Origin: Beta vulgaris subsp. vulgaris
Lineage: Eukaryota; Streptophyta; Magnoliopsida; Caryophyllales; Amaranthaceae
DNA: 64,000 nt
Assembly (NCBI RefSeq): GCF_026745355.1
Contig: NC_079202.1
Location: forward strand, 54,354,709-54,418,708
Direction of reading: 5' to 3'
The notes beneath the pieces were generated by a model. The model was not told the DNA's origin and did no database searches. It saw nothing but the letters and a program-made list of their open reading frames with translations. A program made the translations under genes and the position numbers. Positions 13,401 to 24,838 of the stretch are shown here, piece after piece. Positions within the stretch are counted from its first letter, which is position 1, and each line of letters starts with the position of its first letter.

Positions 13401-13814
13401 CTATGGCTGTTCCTTGACATTATTTAAATTCTTCTACCTAAAATTTATGTCAATATTTTTCGTCTTAATTGGGATTGAGGGATCTGGAAGCATCTAGAAC
13501 TTTCGATTCCATTAGCATGTAACTGGATATAGGTTTAGAGAGAGCATATTGTCTCTTGTTTGTATGATGCGATATTTGGTCTATTGTCTTACTTACATTG
13601 TGGCAGAAGTTACACACTGTAAGCAGGCCGACATTGACTTCCGAGGGCATGAGGAGATCTTCTCTGAACCTGGCGGAGTGATGGACTTTGAGGAAGATAG
13701 AATCCGACCTAAGAGGTAAATTGTCCGTAGCCATTATGGCCCACCGTTTGATATGCATATCTTTTATCTGACATCTGTTTGTCAAACTCCAGGAGGCGGC
13801 ATCCACTAAATTAA
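7454..13814 (+). CDS. CSN7: COP9 signalosome complex subunit 7, complete gene
   Basis: CSN7 is a PCI-domain scaffold subunit of the eight-subunit COP9 signalosome, which removes NEDD8 from cullins in nucleus and cytosol; plant mutants have the fusca phenotype (FUS5). Nine exons: 7454-7612, 8413-8488, 8696-8784, 10293-10382, 11412-11456, 11549-11619, 12959-13097, 13627-13715 and 13793-13814. All have GT-AG borders and keep phase, giving 259 aa, essentially the Arabidopsis length (260). Landmarks: N-terminal MDIEQKQADLIEHFVKQ, LLRLFAHGTWSDYK, LTVLTLAETSK, RELEDFLINECMY, GIVRGKLDQLRRCFEV, QFAAGRDLRPAQLG (PCI winged helix), a charged helix after TIQEKIKWADTMSELDKK, then DIDFRGHEEIFSEPGGVMDF and a basic RPKRRRHPLN end. 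The ATG is the first after a leader with in-frame stops. The largest introns (about 1.5 kb) are introns 3 and 6; intron 1 carries a Stowaway MITE. Confidence 0.95.
8159..8367. mobile_element. Stowaway MITE in CSN7 intron 1
   Basis: Inverted ends CTTCCTCCGTTTCTTTTTAC and GTAAAAAGAAACGGAGGAAG, flanked by TA duplications (8157-8158, 8368-8369). The inverted match continues about 30 bases inward. Non-coding; typical of Tc1/mariner-derived MITEs. Confidence 0.85.
9208..9402. repeat. Possible MITE with GTTACTCGGAC-like ends, in CSN7 intron 3
   Basis: Left end TGTGTTACTTCGACGCC and right end CTGAGTAACATA are imperfect inverted matches, and the interior has GAGTGCGACACGAGACA-like motifs. It resembles the element at 28791-28976. 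Boundaries uncertain. Confidence 0.35.
12052..12250 (+). repeat. Imperfect direct duplication in CSN7 intron 6
   Basis: Two successive units of about 100 bases share TAAGACCGTTGTTCTATAA / TAAGACCATTATTCTATAA, GCCTGATCCTCAACTA / GCCTGATCGTCAGCTA and TATTTGTTTCA in the same order. A local tandem duplication inside the intron. Confidence 0.6.
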
Positions 13815-15418
13815 GCAGCAGGTGATAGAGCGGTTATGCACTGCTGGGTTTGGACAGTGGCAACCTGCACAGATATCTGCCTTTGAAGATGACTGGACTT
13901 AGTTTTTGGACCATCATCACTGATCTCTGACCTTTACAAACTTGGCAAAAGTTACAAGTCCCATGAACCTGTGTGTATTCATTTTCATGGGAGTAGGTGG
14001 TCTTCTTTGGTGTTTTGAGGGTTGAAATTTTCATGGGTAGATCATGGGTGTAATAGCTACAACTTATATTTTTAGTGAAGATTCAAAGTGTACTATAGCA
14101 TATCCTTGATTGATCTATGACAACTGACTGGAAATTTTTGGCGGCGATATGAATTTGGTGCGGAATCAATTTCACAATCTGTCGATCTTTTCTTCAGCGT
14201 TGTTTAACACCAATGTTTTACTTCTATATTCTTATAGAAGTTTTCAACAGCTAACTCCACTTGAAGCTGAGAAATTGGTAAGTATGGTTGCTGGAAGATG
14301 AACGTTACAATGAGCTTTGTAAAACTTGAGCTTAGCCTAATTAAGCTTAGATGAAGGCAGTGTGGCTTGTGGAAGTTGGAAATTTGGCCTTGAGTGGGAT
14401 TGCAGTTTAGTTCAAGATCGAGTATCTCGAGCTTGAGTTGCAAGCCTAAAGTGATACTCTAATCGTTCGAAAATACATGTCTTGGATAAGACGTTCGGTT
14501 TTTTCGTTTTTTTTTTTTTGAAGAATTGCCATCTTACCTTGAAAGAAGATAGTAATGCATGTAATTATGTCATTTATAGGTTTGCAATGTGTGGAGGGAC
14601 CTTGTCAAGGAAGTGAACAAAACCCTCAAAATTACCAATTTCTTTCATCTTTGTCATAGCTCTATGAATCACTTACTCGATCGCTTTTTTTTTTTTTTTA
14701 TCACAGTTGAAGCTTCTAATACTTTTTCTTGCAATTTCTACTTTCAAATTTTTTGGATTTGATTGGTTTCAAGTGTTGAAGAAAATGAAAACTACCATCC
14801 TTGAGCCCATTGCCTGCCTTTCTCTCCCCTTCCCCTTCATCAATGGCTTACACGACTGTTGCTGCCGTAACCACCACAAGCAGACCTGATAACAGAAGCA
14901 CATTAATGGGTTTGTTCTTTTTTTTGTATTTTTTGTAATCTCAAACAAAACTAAGAGGTGATGATTTTCACTTTAAATCAACTTTTGCAACAAAAATCTA
15001 GATTTTCCTCTATATTTATTGAACCCGAGCTGGAAGAAGGTGAATTTTTAAGGATTTATTGTATTTTTTTTTTCAAAAAAAAAAGAAATGAAAAATGAAT
15101 GATGCTACTTTGTGCTTTTGAACACTATAAATTGTAATTTTTTTTATCAAAGGTACTAAATGCTACTTGAAATTCTAACCACTACTCCAGCCTCTACCAT
15201 GCCAAATATTTAGTTAGTGTTTAACTTAGTCAAAACACGAAAAGTTGCTACTAGTTCAAAAGTTGTTGGCGAACATGTCCTAATTCAACCTAATATTCGT
15301 TGTAAATTTCGTAATTATACTCCCTCCAACCCATATTGTTTTTCCTAGAAGATCTTAGAAATTATAATTATCTGTTCAATAAAACTCTTATTGTTGGCTT
15401 ATTGTCTTCAAAAGTACT
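13815..15418. other. CSN7 3' flank and intergenic DNA, no supported gene
   Basis: Contains the probable CSN7 3' UTR, then AT-rich sequence with T and A tracts (for example near 14510, 14690 and 15065). The open frames here are short, hydrophobic and unrecognised, and I do not call them. Confidence 0.6.
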
Positions 15419-15427
15419 TTTATTTAA

Positions 15428-16688
15428 CGGTTTTTTCACCAGGTACCCCTGTACTTTAACAAAATTCATGGGGTACCCCTAATTTTAAAAAAATGCACCA
15501 GGTACCCTTATTATTTTCACAAAATGCATGAAACGCCCTTAATGACTAACGGTGTTAAGTTTCCGTTAGTCATTAACCCTAACTCACCCCTCTAACCCTA
15601 ATTAAACCCTAACTCACCCCTCTAACCCTAATTAAATCCTAATTAAATCCTAATTAACCCCTTTAACTCTAATTAACCCCTCTAACTTTAATCCTAATCC
15701 CAACCCCTAACCCCCAACTTAAACCCTAACTTTAATCACCCAACCACCCCACTCCTTCCTCCACCCCCTGTAGCCCACCCCCACCCCCGTTGCCACCCCC
15801 CTCGCCACCCCATTCCGCACCTGCCGCAACCCTTCCCTGCACCCCGTAGCCCAACCACCCTCGTAGCCACCTGGACCCATTATTTTACCCGGCCACCACG
15901 AACCATTTCGCCTTCGAACCCACAAAATTGAACCTGTACCTCCTTCCTTCACCCCTGCACAACAATGGCGATTTTATCAACCGGCAGCAAAGAAGAGAGA
16001 GAAGCGGAAAGTTGTGACGGAAAGAGGAGAAGACGCATTGATGAAGAACAAAGAAAATAATTAAGGTTTTAAATTGGTTTTCGCAAAGCTTTTCCAAATG
16101 GTTTTTCGAAATTGATTTTCGAAAATGTTTCGAAATTAATTTTCGAAAATGTTTCGAAATTTATTTTCGAAAATGATTTCAAAATTGATTTTCGAAAATG
16201 ATTTCGAAAATGTTTTCGAAATTGATTTTCGAAAATTGATTTTTGAAATTGATTTGTGAAATCAATTCTTGAAATCAGTGGTTTCTACAGCGCAGGGGAG
16301 GAGGTGGGGGTGGGGGTGGGGGTGGGGAAATCAAGGGGGAGGAGGCCTGCTGCCGCCGGGGTGGGGGAGGGGTACCGCCGGGGGTGGGGGAGGGGAGGGG
16401 TACTGCCTCGAGGGGTGGTGGGTGGGTGGGTTGGTTGGTTAGGGGAGGGGTGGTGGGTTATAAGTTAGGGTTTATTTAGTTAATTAGGGTTAATTGGGGT
16501 TTAATTAGGATTTAATTAGGGTTAGAGGGGTGAGTTAGGGTTAATGACTAACGGAAACTTTACACCGTTAGTCATTAAGGGCATTTCATACATTTGTTTG
16601 AAACAGTAAGGGTACCTGGTGCATTAAAAAAAATTAGGGGTACCCCATGAATTTTGGAAAACACAGGGGTACCTGGTGAAAAAAACCG
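15428..16688. mobile_element. Foldback / MULE-type element with long TIRs and 9-bp TSD
   Basis: The first and last roughly 220 bases are inverted copies: CGGTTTTTTCACCAGGTACC at the left and GGTACCTGGTGAAAAAAACC then G at the right. TTTATTTAA is duplicated exactly on both sides (15419-15427 and 16689-16697). The 9-bp TSD and long TIRs point to Mutator-like transposition. The arms contain telomere-like CCCTAA runs. The C-rich left arm and G-rich right arm enclose a short-period GATTTTCGAAAATG array. No transposase domain is visible; frames in the GC-rich part are composition artefacts. Confidence 0.75.
16070..16270 (+). repeat. Short-period tandem array (TTTCGAAAATG type)
   Basis: Repeated variants of GATTTTCGAAAATGTTTCGA with near-palindromic TTTCGAAA cores, inside the foldback element at 15428-16688. 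Confidence 0.7.
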
Positions 16689-16700
16689 TTTATTTAATTA

Positions 16701-16957
16701 CTTCCTCCGTTCTGTTTTAAATGAAACAATGGATGAAATGACACTATTCATTGATCAATTTTAACTCCAATTTATCGCTATTATATAAAGAAAAACATAG
16801 TCAAGTGGGATCTTGTTAGATTCGTCTCGATGCATACTATCAAATTATAACTTTTTTATATTTTTTACGTGTACACAACTAAAGATATTAGTGACTAAAG
16901 AAGCGCGTTGGGTTGCGTGAAAAAGCAAACGTTTCATTTAAAACAGAACGGAGGAAG
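16701..16957. mobile_element. Stowaway MITE
   Basis: Inverted ends CTTCCTCCGTTCTGTTTTAA and TTAAAACAGAACGGAGGAAG with TA duplications at 16699-16700 and 16958-16959. It starts only three bases after the right TSD of the foldback element. Confidence 0.85.
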
Positions 16958-17402
16958 TATAATTATCTGGTAAATACAATGTTTTCATTTATCTGGTGGA
17001 TACTAGAATTTTATTGGATGTGTATGGGCAGCCATGCCTTGCAGCAATACTGTAGACAAAAGATTTATAATCTCTATACCCTCCTCACATAAAAGCTAGC
17101 TCAAAGAACGGTAAAAGAAGCTCGATGAGCTACATGCCTTTGCCGCTGATTTTGGAGTTCACAACAGAAGTGGTATAAGGTATTTCAAACCCCTCTAAAA
17201 GTAGAAATACTTCTAACGCCACCTCAAATGTGTTCTTACTAGAGTTGGCTGGTGTAACATATGCAGGTGATGGAAGCTATCAAATAATCAGAGGCTGGCA
17301 AATAATGAGGTTTATGGAGTTCTTAAGTAATTGAAGCGAGATGTGTCTGATTTATAAACTTATCACTAAAACGATTTTTTTGTTTTTTGAAGTATGTTTT
17401 AA

Positions 17403-17532
17403 GGGCTTGTTCTCTTCGGCATAAAACAGCTGAACTGAACTGAATTGAACTGAATAGTGATATGTGAGAGTAAAAGTATTTGTCCAGAGCTAAACTGAAC
17501 TGAACTAAAAATAAGCTGGAGAGAACAAACCC
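17403..17532 (+). mobile_element. Tourist-like MITE of the CTGAACTGAA family, copy 2
   Basis: Left end GGGCTTGTTCTCTTC and right end GGAGAGAACAAACCC are inverted matches. The 3-bp duplication TAA (17400-17402, 17533-17535) suggests a PIF/Harbinger origin. The interior is CTGAACTGAATTGAACTGAA-like. Confidence 0.7.
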
Positions 17533-17772
17533 TAAGACTCGAAATTTTTAGATTTATGTATATTTCACACACTGTATGTATACTTGTGTGTGAAATTTAA
17601 TATTATGTTTCGTGAAATGTAAAGATTGAGCTCTAGGAATATTCTTTAAAGATGATTGAACTTATATCATGAGAACACAATGATTTACTTTTGCATGTGA
17701 TGCGTCTACAGGTGCTTGTGTAATTGTGTTTAACTAATATGTTGAATTGATATCTCAATTTTCTTTCTCCAA

Positions 17773-18225
17773 TCTATATCTATATTAATATTAATATTAA
17801 TATATTAAAAGGCGTTCATAAGAATGTCAATGTGCCACGTGGCACTCTCCTCTGAGGTTCTAATGCAAATGCTCTATTTTCATGTCAAACCCTCAACTAA
17901 AAAAATTATATTGTATGGCTAGAAGGTATCAAACACGTGATCTTTGAAACGGAAAGTGAAAGCTTAACCATTTGATCCAACATAACATCATTGTTTAATA
18001 TTTCAAAATAAAATATAATAAGGTCTTGTAATTGTATCTCATTAAAAGACTACATAAGTAGTTGGATACCTAACACATTAATGATAATGATAGTAGACTA
18101 TTGTAGACATAAATTCTTACTCCAATTTCTTGTATTCTTCAAATTATGACATCAATTTTTTTTCCTTACAAGACAAAAATTTACAAAAAGAAATAATTCA
18201 GGGCATCGGCCAGGACACTCACTAG
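17773..18225 (+). mobile_element. Non-autonomous Helitron
   Basis: Starts TCTATATCTATATTAAT directly after an A and ends ACACTCACTAG directly before a T, as expected for Helitron insertion between A and T. A short GGC-ATCG-GCC hairpin sits about 10 bases from the 3' end (18202-18211). No target duplication. Non-coding. The same 5' region recurs truncated at 54557-54715. Confidence 0.65.
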
Positions 18226-18254
18226 TTATATATACAAAGATAGTGATGCATGTA

Positions 18255-18907
18255 TTGTGCTCCCAGGAGCCTAATGAGAACTGTGCTCACACAATATAAA
18301 ATAGAACATTTACGAATATGAAAACGAACATTTTATTGTTTAATTGGAACATTAACAAATTTCACTTATGAAAATGAACATTTTACTGTTGAAATGGAAC
18401 ATTACAAGAATTCATTTACGAAAAAGAATAGTTTACTGTTGAAGTGGAACATTACCGAATCCAATTACAAAAATGAACATTTTATTATTGATGTGGAACA
18501 TTACTAGAATTGAATTACTTAAATAAAACATATGCTTATCAAATACAGAACATATTTTAGGGAAAATAGAACTTTTTTTGGTGGAAAATAAATTTAAAAA
18601 GAACATTTTTTAAAATAGGACATTTACTTATCGAAAATAGAACATTTACTTATCGAAAATAGAACAATTTTCACGAAAAATAAAATAATTTTCACGAAAA
18701 ATAGAACATAATTTTTTACTGAAAAATAAGCTTGAAACAAACATTTGTTTATTAAAAATAGAACAATTTTTACAAAAAATTAAACATATTTTTTTTGCTG
18801 AAAAATATGCTTAAAATGAACATTTGTTGAAATAGAATATTTACTCATTGAAAATGGAACAGATATATACTGGGTGTATGGTGTATACCGTGCTGGTGGG
18901 AGCACAA
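18255..18907 (-). mobile_element. GTTC-rich TIR element, copy 2
   Basis: Terminal TTGTGCTCCCAGGAGC (18255-18270) is mirrored by GCTGGTGGGAGCACAA (18892-18907), 14 of 16 matching. The interior is a degenerate array of GAACATTTACTTATCGAAAA-like units. It is the reverse complement of 6670-7211. Class unresolved; no clear target duplication. Confidence 0.6.
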
Positions 18908-19277
18908 CAAAATTTTCACAAAGATAGAGGAAAGAAGTTTATAATTTAACCCATATGCTCTACATATCTTTGTTATATCTCTTTTATGTTTAGGTTGTTG
19001 AAATTGTATTTTTCCCCTTGAGATAAATGTAATAACTTGCATTATCATGACCAAATTTTTTTGGCTAAAACTTGATGTAAATAGCATAATTCCATTAACT
19101 ACACCTCTAATTTTACTACATTATATTTTAATATTAGAGACTTTGCTCTCTAATAAATACACAAAATTTAATTTATTTAACTCTTGCCATTACGATCTTT
19201 TGGAGGTGCCGTACGCGAAGCGCACGGTGCAACAACTAGAATATAAAAAGTTTCGATATGTCAACTCTTAATTATTA

Positions 19278-19503
19278 CTTCATCCATTCTTTTTCTATTG
19301 TAGCAATTGGGTTTTTAGACTATTTACCTACTACCCTTTCACTATCTATTGTGATTTTTACGTATGGAAAAAATATAGTGATGTAGGGTCTTGTTAGATT
19401 CGTCAAATTTTTACTAAATAATATGTAAAGATATTAATAATTAAAAATCTACATTAGCAAGTGTGAAAACTCAATTGGTGCAATAGAAAAAGAACATAAC
19501 AAG
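19278..19503. mobile_element. Stowaway-like MITE
   Basis: Ends CTTCATCCATTCTTTTTCTA and TAGAAAAAGAACATAACAAG are imperfect inverted repeats with TA on both sides (19276-19277, 19504-19505). The inverted homology runs on into CAATTGGG/CTCAATTG. Confidence 0.65.
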
Positions 19504-19529
19504 TATGTGTTGTCCATTTCCATGAGGCT

Positions 19530-19982
19530 AGGCATAACCTTTAAGATGTTAGTGGGGGCGGGTCAAAGAGGATACCCACCCATCCTGCACCAGTAAGTTT
19601 GGCGGATGGTGGGGCGAAATGTGGATGAAAATAAAACCCGTCATGAATGATGGGGCGAGGGTGGATCTTAGGTTGTATCCACCCCAACCTAACAAAACCA
19701 TGCCCCGCATGTTCATACCCATGTCGAAATTTTTTTGTTCATTTTGAAAATAAAGGTTTATTCATTTCGAGTTGCATAATTACTTGTTGAGTTTTTAATG
19801 AGAACCTATTAAGAATTTAAGTTTTTGTCTAAAATATACATGATATTTCTATACTTTTTTTTTTGAAGTGGATCTAAGGTGGTTTCAGGTGGGTGATAGG
19901 GTTGGGAAGGTGAGAATTAGATGGGTATGAATATCAAGGTGGGTAGTGCGGAAGGGGATAGGGACGAATTCAGACCCATAGG
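19530..19982. repeat. G-rich repeat split by the copia insertion
   Basis: GGGG/GGAT-rich sequence left of the copia element continues as similar sequence after its right TSD (25149-25209). One ancestral repeat was therefore interrupted at GACAT. No coding content. Confidence 0.5.
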
Positions 19983-19987
19983 GACAT

Positions 19988-20292
19988 TGTAGGAGGATAT
20001 TCCCTATCCCTTATTAATTACTATTACTATTAGACAGTACAAGAGTAGTGGCTGCATTTCTTTTCCTCTGATTGTCTGTAGTCTGTAGCTCAGTTTGTCT
20101 GTAGTCCTTTATTGTTAGTTTTGTCTTTTATGGGATTCTGTTATCTAGGGATTACCACAAAGCAGTGGATGTATATATAGGGTTGCCATCCTAAAAAGGA
20201 GGGGAGGAGAAATATATCAAAGAGAGCTGCGCCTCTTCTTCCTTCATATCTTCTCTGATTGATTCTATTGATCCTAAGCACTAATATCTTCA
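19988..20292 (+). repeat. 5' LTR of copia element
   Basis: Starts TGTAGGAGGATATTCCC and ends CTAATATCTTCA. A TATA element (TATATATA, 20172-20179) lies about 115 bases before the LTR end and probably marks the U3 promoter. Confidence 0.97.
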
Positions 20293-20304
20293 TGGTATCA
20301 GAGC
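20293..20304 (+). promoter_or_regulatory. Primer binding site, initiator tRNA-Met type
   Basis: TGGTATCAGAGC directly follows the 5' LTR with no spacer. It is complementary to the 3' end of plant initiator tRNA-Met and primes minus-strand DNA synthesis. Confidence 0.93.
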
Positions 20305-20409
20305 TCAGATAATCAATCTGAGAATATCAATCTTTAGTGAACAATTTCACTAATACCTCATCCCTTCTCAAAAACTCAACCTTTCCTCAAAATTTCCTCT
20401 GAATCATCA

Positions 20410-23400
20410 ATGGCAGAAAAGAGTGGAAAATCTACTCACCCAGACATTCAAAGCCCTCTATACTTACACCCATCTGATGGGCCTAATACAGTGAATATAG
20501 AAAAGCTCACTGGAGTGACAAACTACAGAACATGGAGGCGTTCTATGGAGATTGTTCTTGCCTCTAAAAGGAAGCTGGGGTTTGTTACTGGAGTTGTGAA
20601 GAGAGATGAGAGTAACAAAGAAAAACAAGACCAGTGGGATACTTGCAATAGCATGGTCATTGTTTGGCTGACATGTTCTGTGTCTAGCAACATTAAGGAC
20701 TCAGTGTTGTATCTGAGTACATCAAGAGAAATCTGGGTGCAACTAGAGAGCAGATTCTCTATAGTTAATGGCACCAGAAAATATAAACTGAACAAGGATG
20801 TGTTTGAACACAAACAGATGAGAAGATCTGTGAGTGAGTACTACACATCTATGAGAGCTATGTGGGAGGAGTTGGACTCCTTGAATCATCTACCTCCTAT
20901 AACTGCAATGACTACTGAAATCAACGAGTTTATAAGCACTCTGAATAAACAAATGGAGGAGCAAAGGTTATTCCAGTTTCTAAATGGTCTAGATGAAGAG
21001 TACAATGCTCAAAGGAGTCAACTGCTCCTGAGGACACCTCTGCCTTCCTTGGATGTTGCCTGTGCTGCTATCCAACAGGAGGAAGCTCAAAGGGAGGTTC
21101 TAGGAACTATGAAAACTGAAGTAGAAGCTTCAGCTTTGTTCAGCAGGAAAGGAGATGAAGTCACATGCACAAAGTGTGGAAGAAGGGGACACAGCAGAGA
21201 AACATGCTGGCTGATTGTTGGATATCCACCAGGACATCCAAAGGCTAGAAGGATGATGAAGAACCAGGACCAGGAAGGTGGATCCTCCTCACACTATGGC
21301 TCGAACATGAACCCAGGGAATAGATGGAACAAGGGAAAGAATCAAAGGGGACCTAAGTGGGCTGGAAATGCTCAAAGTACAGCTGAGCAGGTGAACCTCA
21401 CAGCACAGCAACTGGAACAACTCCTGAAGCTGATCCCAAGTGGAGGAAAGGAAGGGTCTGAGACAGAGGAGGAGATTGACACAAATTTTGCAGGTATGGT
21501 TTCATGTCACAATGCATCTAGTGTGGTGAATGAATGGATAATAGACTCTGGTGCTAGTGAACACATGACCACAAGCACTCACAATATGTGTAAACCTACT
21601 GTGACTCATGGAAACCCTAAAATAAACCTTCCAAATGGGAAAACTGTGAACATTACCCACACAGGAAATGTGAAGTTGCACAACAATATTCAGCTTAAAA
21701 ATGTTCTTTGTGTACCAGACTTCAAACACAATCTGCTGTCAGTAAACAGATTATCTCAAGATGCTAAATGCAATGTGATTTTTTATCCTGAATATTGCAT
21801 TATACAGGATTGTGCTACCCAAAGAACTAGAGCTGTTGGGAGAGCAAGACATGGTCTGTACTACCTGGAGAACAAGAGTTTGGAGAATTGGAAGAACAGC
21901 ACTAGGAGTAAAGTAGAAGATGCAACCAATAAGAAGTGTGCAAGTGACATTACACAATCTAATCATATGAGTTTGAATGCTAGCAAACCAGATGATGTTG
22001 TTAAATGGCACAATAGGCTAGGGCATGCACCTTTAGAAAAACTTAAACAAATTGGTTGTATAACTGGACCTGTGAATGATGCAGGAGTGTGTTTAACATG
22101 TCCTATGGCTAAATTTTGCAAGTTGCCTTTTACTGTTAGTGATTCTCATGCTACTTCTTTGTTTGAATTGATACACCTTGATGTGTGGGGACCTTACAGA
22201 GTGAGCACAAGACATAATCACAGGTACTTCATGACTATTGTGGATGACCACTCTAGAGCAACATGGGTATATCTCATGAAGTGCAAATCAGAATCCTTCT
22301 CAATCATTCACATGTTTGTAAATATGGTTGCTACTCAATTTGAGAAGAAAGTGAAACACATTAGGTCTGATAATGCCATGGAATTTGATGATGGCAAGTG
22401 CAGGGAGTTTTTTGCAAATCTGGGTGTGTCTCATCAAACCTCTTGCACTAACAGACCACAACAAAATGGCAGGGTGGAAAGAAAACATAGAAACATCCTT
22501 GAAATGGCAAGGGCTCTTAGATTTCAAGCTGGCCTTCCACCTAGCTACTGGGGTGATTGTGTTCTAACAGCTACCCATCTTATCAACAGACTACCAACAC
22601 CTACACTACAAAATAAAACTCCCTATGAAGCCTTATTCAACAAAAAACCTGACTACTCTCACCTTAGAGCATTTGGATGCCTTGCATTAGCATACAACCC
22701 AACTACAAACACAGACAAGTTCAGTGCCAGGGGAGTTCCATGCCTGTTCCTAGGATACCCAAGTAGTCAGAAAGGCTACAAGCTCCTGAATCTTCTCACA
22801 CAACAAGTGTTTGTGTCCAGAGATGTTAAATTCCATGAAAACATCTTCCCTAGCAACAGCCATGCCACAACTCAATCCTTCTTTCAACCACAACCTGTCA
22901 CTCTACCTGTTCTTAACACCCACACTGATGATGATGATGTTGCAGTTGATGATTCTCTCATTACAAACACTGAACCTACTGGACCACCAGAACCTATCAC
23001 CACAAATGAACCTGATATCCCTGACTCACCTTTACCAATACCTGAGCCCACTCTCATTGAACCTCAGGGCATCAGAAGAACCACTAGACTTACTAAACCA
23101 CCAAGCTGGCTAAGTGACTATGTTCATCAAGTCCAGCACAATGACACTCCAAATGAACCTGCTACTGCAGCCAACCTAGCCACAACTGCAATCAGTCCCT
23201 CTTTTCATGCCTTCATGACCAACCTACAAACCCAAAAGGACCCCGTGAACTTCAAAGATGCTGTTAAACATGACACCTGGGTTCAATCCATGAATGATGA
23301 ACTCAGTGCATTAGAGAACAATAACACCTGGACCATTACAACTTTACCTCCTGGAAAACAAGCTATAGGTTGTAAATGGTTGTATAAAACCAAACTGTTA

Positions 23401-24831
23401 CCTGATGGCTCTATTGAACGCTATAAATCCAGATTAGTTGTGCTTGGATGTAGCCAAAAGTATGGCATAGACTATGCTGACACTTTTGCTCCTGTGGCAA
23501 AACTAACCACTGTAAGGTCACTGTTGGCAGTTGCTGCCATGGCTGGGTGGTCCCTATGTCAAATGGATGTAAGAAATGCATTCTTACATGGAGATCTCAA
23601 TGAAGATGTGTACATGAGATTCCCCCTTGGTTACACTGGGTATGGTTCTAGAATTCAGGTAGGACATGATGATCTACCAGCTGCCAAGACACTCACAAAG
23701 TCTCCTCAAGTGTGCAAGCTTCTCAAATCCCTCTATGGATTGAAGCAAGCACCTAGACAATGGTTTGCCAAGTTGTCTAGTGCTCTCATCAAGTATGGCT
23801 TCACCCAATCCAAATCTGACTATTCTCTTTTCACCAAAACAACAGATAATTCTATACTCGTCATCCTTGTCTATGTGGATGATCTCATCCTTGCTTCAAA
23901 TTCAACCTCTCAACTACACCATGTAAAAACCTTTCTAGCAGCTACCTTTCACATGAAAGACCTGGGTGATTTAAACTATTTCCTAGGCATTGAGGTCTCC
24001 AGATCATCCCAAGGCATTTTCATCTCTCAACACAAATATACACTGGATCTCATTCAAGATCAAGGCCTCACTCAAGCCAGAAAACTCCAGATACCTCTTG
24101 ATCCTCACACAAAACTCACCCCAGACACAGGAGATCCCCTGTCTGATCCTCTCATTTACCAAAGACTTATTGGCAAATTACTATATCTCACCCTAACTAG
24201 ACCTGATATAGCCTATTCTGTTCACATCTTAAGCCAATTTCTTCAAAAGCCTACAACAGCTCACCTCCAAGCTGCCAAGAGAGTTGTTAGATATCTTCTT
24301 AACTCTCCATCCCAAGGCATCTTGTTTGCCTCTCAGTCAGCAGCTGTCCTTACAGCTTACTGTGACAGTGACTGGGCAGGTTGCCCAATGTCTCGAAAAT
24401 CCACAACTGGCTATTGTGTTCTACTTGGGTCATCACCTATCTCCTGGAAGGCTAAGAAGCAACAAGTGGTTGCTAGATCTACAGCAGAAGCAGAGTACAG
24501 AGCCATGGCTCTAACCACCTGTGAGATCACATGGCTCACTCAATTGCTAAAGGAACTGGGCATCAAAGGCCTTACTCCTGCCTTGCTCAAGTGTGACAAT
24601 AAAGCTGCTCTCTCAATAGCTGTTAACCCTGTCCTACATGAAAGAACTAAGCATGTGGAAGTCGATTGTCACTACATCCGAGACAAGATACAAGAAGGCA
24701 GCATTCTACCCTCATATGTTCCCACTGCACATCAGATAGCAGACATTTTCACTAAGCCTCTCTCAGCCACTCAACATCAGCACCTCCTAGACAAGTTGGG
24801 TGTTCATGCTAAAGCCCCACACCCCACTTGA
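20410..24831 (+). CDS. Copia Gag-Pol polyprotein, intact
   Basis: A 1473-aa single frame encoding capsid and enzymes in copia order (integrase before reverse transcriptase). Gag resembles the UBN2/retrotran-gag families ([18 protein letters not shown] near residue 41). A CCHC zinc knuckle follows at C253-C256-H261-C266. The aspartic protease has DSGAS at 379-383. GAG-pre-integrase motif is [13 protein letters not shown]. The integrase has D591, D654 and E690, a canonical DD35E. The reverse transcriptase has YVDD at 1155-1158. RNase H has CDSDWAG, then AEAEYRA, and the frame ends with the usual [14 protein letters not shown] and DIFTKPL. The start is the first ATG after the PBS, 105 bases downstream. 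No frameshift or stop breaks it, and the stop overlaps the polypurine tract. Lineage within copia is not resolved by eye. Confidence 0.97.
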   Translation: MAEKSGKSTHPDIQSPLYLHPSDGPNTVNIEKLTGVTNYRTWRRSMEIVLASKRKLGFVTGVVKRDESNKEKQDQWDTCNSMVIVWLTCSVSSNIKDSVLYLSTSREIWVQLESRFSIVNGTRKYKLNKDVFEHKQMRRSVSEYYTSMRAMWEELDSLNHLPPITAMTTEINEFISTLNKQMEEQRLFQFLNGLDEEYNAQRSQLLLRTPLPSLDVACAAIQQEEAQREVLGTMKTEVEASALFSRKGDEVTCTKCGRRGHSRETCWLIVGYPPGHPKARRMMKNQDQEGGSSSHYGSNMNPGNRWNKGKNQRGPKWAGNAQSTAEQVNLTAQQLEQLLKLIPSGGKEGSETEEEIDTNFAGMVSCHNASSVVNEWIIDSGASEHMTTSTHNMCKPTVTHGNPKINLPNGKTVNITHTGNVKLHNNIQLKNVLCVPDFKHNLLSVNRLSQDAKCNVIFYPEYCIIQDCATQRTRAVGRARHGLYYLENKSLENWKNSTRSKVEDATNKKCASDITQSNHMSLNASKPDDVVKWHNRLGHAPLEKLKQIGCITGPVNDAGVCLTCPMAKFCKLPFTVSDSHATSLFELIHLDVWGPYRVSTRHNHRYFMTIVDDHSRATWVYLMKCKSESFSIIHMFVNMVATQFEKKVKHIRSDNAMEFDDGKCREFFANLGVSHQTSCTNRPQQNGRVERKHRNILEMARALRFQAGLPPSYWGDCVLTATHLINRLPTPTLQNKTPYEALFNKKPDYSHLRAFGCLALAYNPTTNTDKFSARGVPCLFLGYPSSQKGYKLLNLLTQQVFVSRDVKFHENIFPSNSHATTQSFFQPQPVTLPVLNTHTDDDDVAVDDSLITNTEPTGPPEPITTNEPDIPDSPLPIPEPTLIEPQGIRRTTRLTKPPSWLSDYVHQVQHNDTPNEPATAANLATTAISPSFHAFMTNLQTQKDPVNFKDAVKHDTWVQSMNDELSALENNNTWTITTLPPGKQAIGCKWLYKTKLLPDGSIERYKSRLVVLGCSQKYGIDYADTFAPVAKLTTVRSLLAVAAMAGWSLCQMDVRNAFLHGDLNEDVYMRFPLGYTGYGSRIQVGHDDLPAAKTLTKSPQVCKLLKSLYGLKQAPRQWFAKLSSALIKYGFTQSKSDYSLFTKTTDNSILVILVYVDDLILASNSTSQLHHVKTFLAATFHMKDLGDLNYFLGIEVSRSSQGIFISQHKYTLDLIQDQGLTQARKLQIPLDPHTKLTPDTGDPLSDPLIYQRLIGKLLYLTLTRPDIAYSVHILSQFLQKPTTAHLQAAKRVVRYLLNSPSQGILFASQSAAVLTAYCDSDWAGCPMSRKSTTGYCVLLGSSPISWKAKKQQVVARSTAEAEYRAMALTTCEITWLTQLLKELGIKGLTPALLKCDNKAALSIAVNPVLHERTKHVEVDCHYIRDKIQEGSILPSYVPTAHQIADIFTKPLSATQHQHLLDKLGVHAKAPHPT

Positions 24832-24838
24832 GGGGGAG
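24830..24838 (+). promoter_or_regulatory. Polypurine tract of copia element
   Basis: GAGGGGGAG immediately before the TG of the 3' LTR; primes plus-strand DNA synthesis. It overlaps the gag-pol stop codon. Confidence 0.9.

Noticed and set aside
15580..15730. Interstitial telomere
   Set aside because: CCCTAA-like runs are irregular, mixed with CTCACCCCTCTAACC, and mirrored in the opposite arm as part of the TIRs.
15719..16468. Pack-MULE-style captured gene inside the foldback element
   Set aside because: The frames are Gly/Arg/Val-rich by-products of GGGGTGG repeats; no recognisable host exon.
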